A stretch of 14,384 nt of DNA, taken from NCBI GenBank assembly GCA_002751075.1, contig NAOQ01000268.1, positions 1 to 14,384 on the forward strand. Direction: 5' to 3'. A program made the position numbers and the translations under genes. Source of the stretch: Ichthyophonus hoferi. Taxonomy: Eukaryota; Opisthokonta; Ichthyosporea; Ichthyophonida; Ichthyophonidae. Under the pieces are notes generated by a model. The model was not told where the DNA came from, did not search any database, and saw only the letters and a program-made list of their open reading frames with translations. This document shows, piece by piece, positions 8,165 through 14,384 of the stretch. Numbering within the stretch: the stretch's first letter is position 1; the number at the start of each line of letters is the position of its first letter.

Positions 8165-8676
8165 TCGCTTACCACCGGTGAATAAGTAGGTTCGATCATG
8201 GCCCGAATAATAACTAGACCGATTCTTTTCATAATACTATTCATCAATCTAAATAAGATGCCGTAAGCCAATGGTATTTAAGTGTTGTAGCAAGATCACA
8301 CAATTCTAGTAGGTCTCTTTGGCCTATCATGAGCTGGATTAGCTAATATGGATATTTATGCTTGGCTTCGTATTAGTGTCTAATTTACCACTGGTTCTCG
8401 TAAACGATACTCCGCTCACTTGCTCAAAAGTCGGAAAACTGCATACTAACATTAGATAGTGACAATAGCGTTTATTTACATGATAGCATAGGTCTGCTAA
8501 ATGATTGACCTCATTGTGCAATAACAACATTTGCACCAAAGCGTTTTAAAACATTCATTCCTTCTGAGTTAGAACAGAAAGACAATTATTACAATCAGTT
8601 ACCTAGAGAATTGGATTATGCGCCTTTAATAGAACCTCTAGAACAACATTTTTCCTCGCAATCTGTTAGAAGCTAA
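8165..8676 (+). repeat. Dispersed repeat family R, copy b
   Basis: R1 (8172-8365: TAGGTTCGATCATGGCCC, CACAATTCTAGTAGGTCTCT, GAGCTGGATTAGCTAATA), R2 (8406-8490: AACTGCATACTAACATTAGA) and R3 (8514-8665) follow the order of copy a. The TATA-like box and GC module are missing: R1 runs nearly straight into R2, which explains the shorter length. In R3 a 55-codon open stretch (8509-8676) encodes PKRFKTFIPSELEQ...YYNQLPRELDYAPLIEPLEQ, without an ATG. Confidence 0.65.
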
Positions 8677-8679
8677 TCT

Positions 8680-9660
8680 CAAAATAGAGCGACAAATCCC
8701 TGCATATGTAAATGAAAAGATCAAAAAAAAAACAATAATGAAAAATTTTTTTTTTTTAGGTAAATGGACATTTTGCACATACAAAATACCGTAAAATTAG
8801 AATTAGGACTAGTTCTATCAGGTAGTCGTCATTACGCAAAGGAGAGGCCAACGCTCTAGTTAGCTGCTCTTGAATCACCCTCTGTTGATGAACGGATATA
8901 GGAGTTTTCACAAATATTTCGAATTCCATAATGTAGAGTTATTAGCTAGTTTTATCATTTGCATGATATAATTCTCTCGTGTTCTTTTTTTTTTGGTTTT
9001 AGATTACTAGACTATACTTTAAGCATTTCAATTAATAATTCTTTTTCAATTCACCCATAATGGCTGGCAGTCACAATTGCAGACTGGGAATTAAATAAAC
9101 GTAATGGACCTTTATTCGATATAATTAGAAACGAAAAAAAAGCACTGGAAGCTCTTACGGACAAAACTCCTTTATGCATAGTTGGAATCTATATTTCTAT
9201 AGCACTTTAATAGTATATATTTCTTATTATTGCTCTGATATTCTTTTGATTACTATAGAACAAAATGCCTATGTATAACCTAATTTGATTAACACAATAG
9301 TATAGCCAAATTTATTAATCATAAATAACATATAATTGATTATTCTGCCGGAAGCCTTGAACCACGAAATTACTTTATACACATTGTTTTATAAGTTGTT
9401 GGTCAGTAAAACAGCTCATTAGAGCATTTCGAAGCCAATTAGATAAGTTAGAAAGCATGGTTGCTAATACTTATTTGGGCATTTGTTATTAATAAAGTAT
9501 TGTGAACCAAAAAAGTATAAACAAAAAGCTGTAAAACAAAATAGAGGAACAGTGCTTTTAAAAAACTAAAAAAGCCCATCTAAAAAATGCCAAGTTTCAA
9601 ATTGTTTGTCGGAATTGGGTTTACGTTTTTATTTTTTTTGGTATTGTGCCTGGAGTCTTG
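8680..9660. other. Intergenic DNA with short protein-like open stretches
   Basis: Downstream of R copy b, several short open stretches have protein-like wording, for example from the ATG at 8764 (MDILHIQNTVKLELGLVLSG) and at 9061-9210 (ELNKRNGPLFDIIRNEKKA). Two T-run/AG sites that could act as splice acceptors lie at about 8746-8759 and 8985-9001. These could be remains of a longer decayed gene linked to copy b or unspliced exons. I recognise no family. Confidence 0.2.
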
Positions 9661-9667
9661 AACAAAT

Positions 9668-9856
9668 TTGTTCGAAATATGTTATGACTATCCTGATTAT
9701 CGCATTTCACACTACGGGCCGTTGGAACTTTACTATACCATTTTTACTTGTAGATCAACCAAAGTTTTAGTAACAAGAGCATCAGGCATGATTGGCAAAT
9801 TATTAATCACTTTTACGAGCTGGTTAATCGCGAATGTAGTTTTTTTTAAATTATAA
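9668..9856 (+). pseudogene. Short open stretch with a Rossmann-like glycine motif, doubtful
   Basis: 62 codons beginning with TTG, not ATG. The middle reads TKVLVTRASGMIGKLL, resembling the TGxxGxxG nucleotide-binding turn of extended SDR/epimerase proteins with Arg in place of the first Gly. Nothing else of that fold is visible: no YxxxK and no length. It could be a decayed gene fragment or coincidence. Confidence 0.12.
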
Positions 9857-9956
9857 ATACTTAAATAGAGTAGCTCAAAATTAATTAGTTACCCAATATC
9901 CTTCTAATGGATTAATTCACTAATATCTGAAAGTTACCCTAAGATAGTTAAGCACT

Positions 9957-10115
9957 GGCGGCGGTAAAAACAAACAAGTACAAAAACAAACAAAACACCT
10001 AATAAAGGGGGGCGCTTTACACTATATCATAATACGACTTTGATATACATTATTTCTAGGGCACTCCATAATATATCGTAATACGACTTTGGTATATATC
10101 ATTTCTAGGAAACAA
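9957..10115 (+). repeat. Family R fragment i containing a 49-bp tandem duplication
   Basis: CTAATAAAGGGGGGC resembles the GC module start. It is followed by two copies of a 38-bp stretch, ATAATACGACTTTG...TTTCTAGG at 10024-10061 and the near-identical 10073-10110, offset 49 bp. ATTTCTAG and GGGCACTC also occur in the copy a spacer. The link to family R is tentative; the tandem duplication itself is clear. Confidence 0.5.
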
Positions 10116-10825
10116 CATACTCGTCTGTTCCCTTTCTGTTTTTATTTTCACTCAAGACTCCTACAAAGATATAGCAACTTTGAGCAAAATTTGACACAGG
10201 TTTCTCAGATACCTTACTAGAAGCTCATCTAATTGAGTTTGATATAGCTCTTTTTCTGGAGGCCAATATTGGTACAGTTCAACCACAAATAATTATAGAT
10301 CATAGCTTTTAAACCTACAACACAGCACATTACCTGGTGACACGTTGAAGGTTACATTCAACTCGGATTAAAATTATTTACTTCAAGTTAAATTTTGAAA
10401 AGCCTTCACTACATATTTCAGTAAAACTAATAAAATAAAATTTGATAAAACCAGTACTAGTGTTACTTATACTACTACATAACGATTTCACGATTTCAGA
10501 GTTTAAGTGGAGTTTGTTTATATACCATGAGGTCATCATATAATAAATAATATAATACGACAACAAATATAGTTATCTTACAATAATAATAATATATATA
10601 TATATATTCTATAAACTGCTATATCAGGAATATTTCTTTGGTTTAGGTATTTCTTTATGCAACATGGCTATAATCATTTAATATTATTAACAATTACTAT
10701 TGTGCATATGTCTTATAAAAAAAGAGTTAGTGCAATTTAAGTCTACTAATTGAAGAACATCTCAGATCTATTTAAAATAGCAATCTAAGATAATCAGTCA
10801 AAATCAAACCAGCATTTCCGGAGGT
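10116..10825. other. AT-rich intergenic DNA, nothing recognised
   Basis: The minus-strand open stretch at 10378-10566 has low-complexity, Ser/Ile/Tyr-rich wording and no domain signs, so it was not called. A TA run lies at 10592-10608. Confidence 0.5.
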
Positions 10826-11720
10826 CTTATAATTATATTATAAGTCATTTCAGAACATGTTTTAGGTCCAGATATCTCATTGCTTAGGCATACTGCCTAG
10901 GATAAGTCCAGCAGGTTTTATCAATGACTCTGCAGTCTTGCAACCGCCAAGGGGAGACCATCCAGGCATTATCTGTATTGGGTAAACTTGGTGTCTTGCC
11001 TTTATCAAAACAGTTGTCAAAAACTGGTATCATTCTGATTTTTTTTAGATAATAAAAATACGCCTTAGTCTATCTTCTACTCCGCATGTGCATAGGGACA
11101 TGTTAAAACACTCCTTAGTTTGGTATTGGCTCTTTTTCTAAGTAAATGTAAGACATAAAGACACCTCTGTCTCCACTTATTTTTCAACATAAACAATGAC
11201 TATATGATGTATATTGTCTATCTTATATACTATCAAACCCGTTACATACCTTTTACACTGTTGCATCTATTATATAGAGTATACACCATTCTACTTTAAT
11301 AGTAGTATATTTAGCATTTAGTAAGATAGGGGGTAATGGTAATATGGTAGATTTACTTATTTGGGGCCAAGATGAATTCTTGCATCTCGGTTAAAGGCCA
11401 ACTGCCAAGCAGATTAAGATCCAGCTAAGATCAATCTAAGATTGACACTACTGCCTTAGGCAGAGCCAGATCTGATCTAACCCACCAGAGAGGTAAGATT
11501 TAGATCCATCTAAGATGGACTCTAATCTCCCATATAGGGGTGATTAAGATCAATATCTAATATTGACGCTAATCTGTCACACAGGTTACTTACTACCTGT
11601 ATATACCTGTAGGTACCTGTATGACAAATACAGCCCAGAACGACAATTACATAATTGTGGTTTTGGGGTATATTGCCGTTTTTATAGATATCAGCAGATT
11701 ATGCAGTGACTTAGTCACTG
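10826..11720. repeat. Cluster of short tight hairpins
   Basis: Small-loop inverted repeats: 10826-10844, 10885-10899, 11431-11445, 11451-11463, 11505-11519, 11550-11566, 11581-11600, 11604-11615, 11643-11658 and 11704-11720. Stems are 4-7 bp with mostly 1-5 nt loops; the 11581 stem has an 8-nt loop. Eight fall within 11431-11720. Examples are CAGTGAC-TTA-GTCACTG and TCAATAT-CTA-ATATTGA. Three of them sit in a degenerate repeated unit of the form TAAGAT...TCTAA.AT.GAC (11425-11446, 11492-11520, 11543-11567). No ORF crosses it convincingly. Confidence 0.5.
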
Positions 11721-11893
11721 TTTAAGCCGCAATATCTTATCTCCCCATACAACCGCCACCATTACCATTATACTTTGTTTCCAATTTGGGTATATTATTC
11801 TTCCCGGTTTTGGCCAGCGATTGTGGTTTTTCCAATTTCATTTTTTTTGGGCAAGTTGTGGTTTTTAAATATTTTACATACCATTGCAGTATA

Positions 11894-13305
11894 TAGGGTT
11901 TTAGGAGCTTTAGGGAAAGTTTACCAAGCATTGGCGACATTTTCCCCCAAACTTTAATGATATTTTGCCAAGCTTTAACAAAAGTGAAGTATGAAAAAGG
12001 TAATTTTTTTTTGTTTTTGAAAATTATTTCATGAAAAATTTAACATTGATTTTTTTTTAAAAATAATTTTCTTCAAATATTTGTTTTGTTCTTTAAATAT
12101 TCTTTCTTATAAAATGAGTAGCGAAAATAATGAAAATCAAGCTAATAGTCCCACTATTGTAAGACAGCACGGGAAAATTTCCAATGAAACTAGACATGTT
12201 TTACAATTACAGCGAGAATGGAAAACTTTCTTTTTTGATTACAGGTGCTCTTGGGTTACCAAAAATGTCAGTTACAGGAATTTGAAAAGAAGTATTATAA
12301 AGAAAGAAAGACCCAGGCGGGAACAAGAGGCGGGGATTTTCAATCAAATTACCAAATGAACAGAAATTGGCTATCACTTTCTGGATAGATGAAGAGGCTT
12401 CCCTTACACTAAATAAAAACGCGAAAGTAACGAAAAACCTTTCATATTAACGTTAGCATAAGCACTATGGATAGGTGCCTGAATATGTTTCTTTGTTTAC
12501 GCAAAATGCTAACCATTGTGCCCAAATCTGTAATAGTGAGAGAACAATAGAACTAAGATATAATTAAGCAACAAACTATAACTCGAAAATGTTTGGTTTA
12601 GAGGGCGAAAATTTAGTTTAGTTTTTCTTGATTAATTTGGGTTTAGTGTATCGATTCAAACAAAAAAGAAAGATCTTTGGTTGGATCAAGTGCTTATACA
12701 TCTGTTCTCATCACAAAAACTTGAAACATCTCTGTGATTGCTGCTATGAATAAATATGGCATATTAATTATTTTATTAATCATAGACCTGTAAATGGTAA
12801 AGATTTTAAAAAATATCTTTTGAGACTAAAAGATAAATGTTATATAAAAGATATAGTGCGCCCTGCGTTTAAAATGGATCTATTATTACAAAGGTTTAAA
12901 TGAAATAATTGCTTCTGAGAATCTTGGATTTTTGTATTTGCCGCGAGATTCACCATTTCTAAACACTTTCGAAAATTGCTTTAGCGAATGGAAGAATATA
13001 AGAAGGTGTGCAAAGAATGACGAAGAGCTGCTAAGATATATTCAAATGGTTTTGAAGTAACTGAAGAGGATTACAATAGTTATTACATATGACTACTTGG
13101 ATACATACATCGGTCTTCAGTAGGGGAAACTATTCTTGAATAAATTTTATTCCATGAAAAACTAGTAGCTTTTTCATAAACTGATTTTCAACAAATTTAT
13201 CATTTTCAAACTTCAATGTTGCTAAAGCTTGGCAAAATGGAGTTAATGTTGGGAAAAAATGTTTTTAATACTTGGGAAACTGTTCTTAAAGCTCAGAAAC
13301 CCCTA
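11894..13305 (+). mobile_element. Decayed Tc1/mariner (IS630-type) DNA transposon with long inverted ends
   Basis: Left end 11896-11978 and right end 13218-13303 are imperfect inverted repeats of about 85 bp. Shared words include AAAGCTTGGCAAAAT, a T/G-rich block, and GGGTTT at the outer edge. Each end abuts a TA dinucleotide (11894-11895 and 13304-13305), the target duplication expected of Tc1/mariner elements. The interior carries remnants of a DDE transposase on the plus strand. The length of about 1.4 kb fits a full-length Tc1-like element. Divergence between the two ends and several coding breaks mark an old, immobile copy. Confidence 0.75.
12111..13060 (+). pseudogene. Tc1/IS630-like transposase, broken
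   Basis: An ATG at 12111 opens an 82-codon frame (12111-12359) ending in TGA; its start MSSENNENQ and the ISNETRHVLQ stretch suggest the N-terminal DNA-binding region. Near 12245-12345 the family-like text moves to another frame: KKYYKERKTQAGTRGGDF, then KLPNEQKLAITFWIDEEAS, resembling the linker after the helix-turn-helix in IS630/Tc1 proteins. The first catalytic Asp is probably at 12630-12632 (FLD), followed directly by a TAA where Glu is usual. SLVGSSAYTSV (12674-12706) and SVIAAMNKYGI (12732-12764) follow, separated by an in-frame TGA. The second Asp is probably 12877-12879. The C-terminal motif LYLPRDSPFLNTFENCFSEW (12933-12992) holds the catalytic Glu at 12971-12973; Asp-Glu spacing is about 31 codons, close to DD34E after small losses. 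The frame ends at 13058-13060. At least three frameshifts or stops make it non-functional. Confidence 0.75.
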
Positions 13306-14214
13306 TAGTAGAATAATTATATTTAGCAGTCAGTAAAGACGGATTGCTGTATTAAGCTAGCCCTGTGGAATCCTTGCGACTATTGCATAAAACTATGCGA
13401 ATATAATAATATTAGTCAGAATTGATAATCACATATCTATCTAGTTGCTACTATTCTGTCATAGTACTTCCCACTAAAACAGTTATAGTACAACCACCAT
13501 TGCAAATAGTTTTGTAGATGGGAAATATGCAATTATATATTAGAAAAATATTTAGCTGCAAATTTTGTAATTGATAAATGAAATATAATTATAATGTATA
13601 ATTAATATGATATTTTAAAAAGAAATACATATACCGTGTAACTCACTAAAGAAGTTTAATAACATTATCATGTGAAATGTATCCACCACCTTACGTTTTG
13701 TTGGAACTAATTGTTTTGTTTACGTTTATGTAAACCAATGAAAATCAGAACAACAAACTCAATTGTTGGTTCAATGTCATGTTATTTATAGTAAAATTCC
13801 ATGGTTTTTGACCTATATATAGATGTGTTAACTTAAATATAATTAATTTAGTGAAGAGCTTAAACTGGGGTATTCTACTCCAAGCCAATGGACCTGTTAT
13901 GGAGGAACACGTGAGATTATTATTGGTTATAATATTTGCAACTATTTTAAAATATAAATGTATGAATTAATAAGGACTATTAGTGCAATAATGTTTTAAA
14001 TCTTATTGGCTGTATCTGGTCTTATTTAATATATTCTATCGCTTAATTATAATTATTGAGAGTACTGGAATTAAAATTCTTTAATGGAATACTTCCAATG
14101 TCACATACACCTTATACCTATATTTACAACGCATGCAAAGTAACTATAATTACAGTTTATTTAATTTATGCTGGGCTGTGAGGAATTCCATATAATATAT
14201 ATATATAGTCATAG
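13306..14214. other. AT-rich intergenic DNA beyond the transposon
   Basis: No supportable gene. One small item: an ATG at 13899 opens a 23-codon hydrophobic peptide (MEEHVRLLLVIIFATILKYK), about 85 bp after a TATATATA-like site at 13813-13820. It is too short to call as a gene. Confidence 0.45.
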
Positions 14215-14384
14215 TAACCAGTACATCAACAAGGAAATGAGTTAACATAATATCCAAATAAGGACATAATAGTATCTGTTGTGTAAGTCGTAAAAATATG
14301 GATGACTGGTTTCAATTAGATTATTGAATAGCGATGCAGGAGTTAACCAAAAAATAACACCCGCTGATAAAACATAGTATAAAA
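14215..14384 (+). repeat. Dispersed repeat family R, copy h, cut by the window end
   Basis: ACATCAACAAGGAAATGAGTT matches copy a near 3300. Then GGACATAATAGTAT, GGAGTTAACCAAAAA and GCTGATAAAACATAGTATAAAA match copy a up to its TATA-like box. The box here is the last seven bases of the window (14378-14384), so the GC module and coding block, if present, lie just outside. Confidence 0.6.

Noticed and set aside
8068-8539. Minus-strand open frames across copy b R1 and R2
   Set aside because: They are antisense to the repeat blocks, and the corresponding frame in copy a does not stay open.
11400-11720. CRISPR array
   Set aside because: The repeats are not identical, spacing is irregular and the sequence is eukaryotic.
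11737-11957. Opposing open frames just left of and into the transposon end
   Set aside because: They cross the transposon's inverted repeat boundary, overlap each other on both strands, and have low-complexity wording.
540-14384. Family R copies as solo LTRs
   Set aside because: No shared TG...CA ends, flanking duplications, primer-binding site or reverse transcriptase wording was seen. A TATA box alone is not enough.

Overview
This is AT-rich (by eye about two-thirds A+T) eukaryotic nuclear DNA. It has few genes, many repeats and no prokaryotic features: no operons, no Shine-Dalgarno spacing, no dense ORFs. The one convincing intact host gene encodes a small secreted protein with two chitin-binding peritrophin-A-like (CBM14) segments, on the minus strand at 4738-5259. 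It has a TATA box and a poly(A) signal at sensible distances. CBM14 secretory proteins are typical of arthropods and other invertebrates and also occur in some fungi. The window therefore suggests an invertebrate or a fungus-like eukaryote, and the species cannot be named from this sequence.

Layout. 1-540: no recognisable gene. 540-1570: copies of a dispersed repeat (called family R here), one inverted and two in tandem, followed by a small nested inverted repeat. 2054-2287: an uncertain minus-strand open stretch that could be an exon. 2661-2883: a GC-richer, hairpin-bearing MITE-like insert. 2919-3020 and 4350-4487: a palindrome and two pentanucleotide microsatellites that are reverse complements of each other and enclose two R copies (3210-4313). 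4738-5321: the chitin-binding protein gene. 5339-6350: a tandem array beginning just behind that gene's TATA box and pointing the other way. Two of its units carry a TATA box and an ATG-initiated reading frame. 6500-6730, 8165-8676, 9957-10115 and 14215-14384: further R fragments. 10826-11720: a run of short, tight hairpins. 11894-13305: a decayed Tc1/mariner (IS630-type, DDE) DNA transposon with long inverted ends. The remaining stretches are AT-rich intergenic DNA.

The main unexplained items are three. The first is family R, with about nine pieces in 14 kb; three pieces share a TATA-like box at the same internal position, and two carry an alignable open peptide. The second is the tandem promoter-plus-start-codon array beside the chitin-binding gene. 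The third is the hairpin cluster. None of these could be tied to a named family without a database search.
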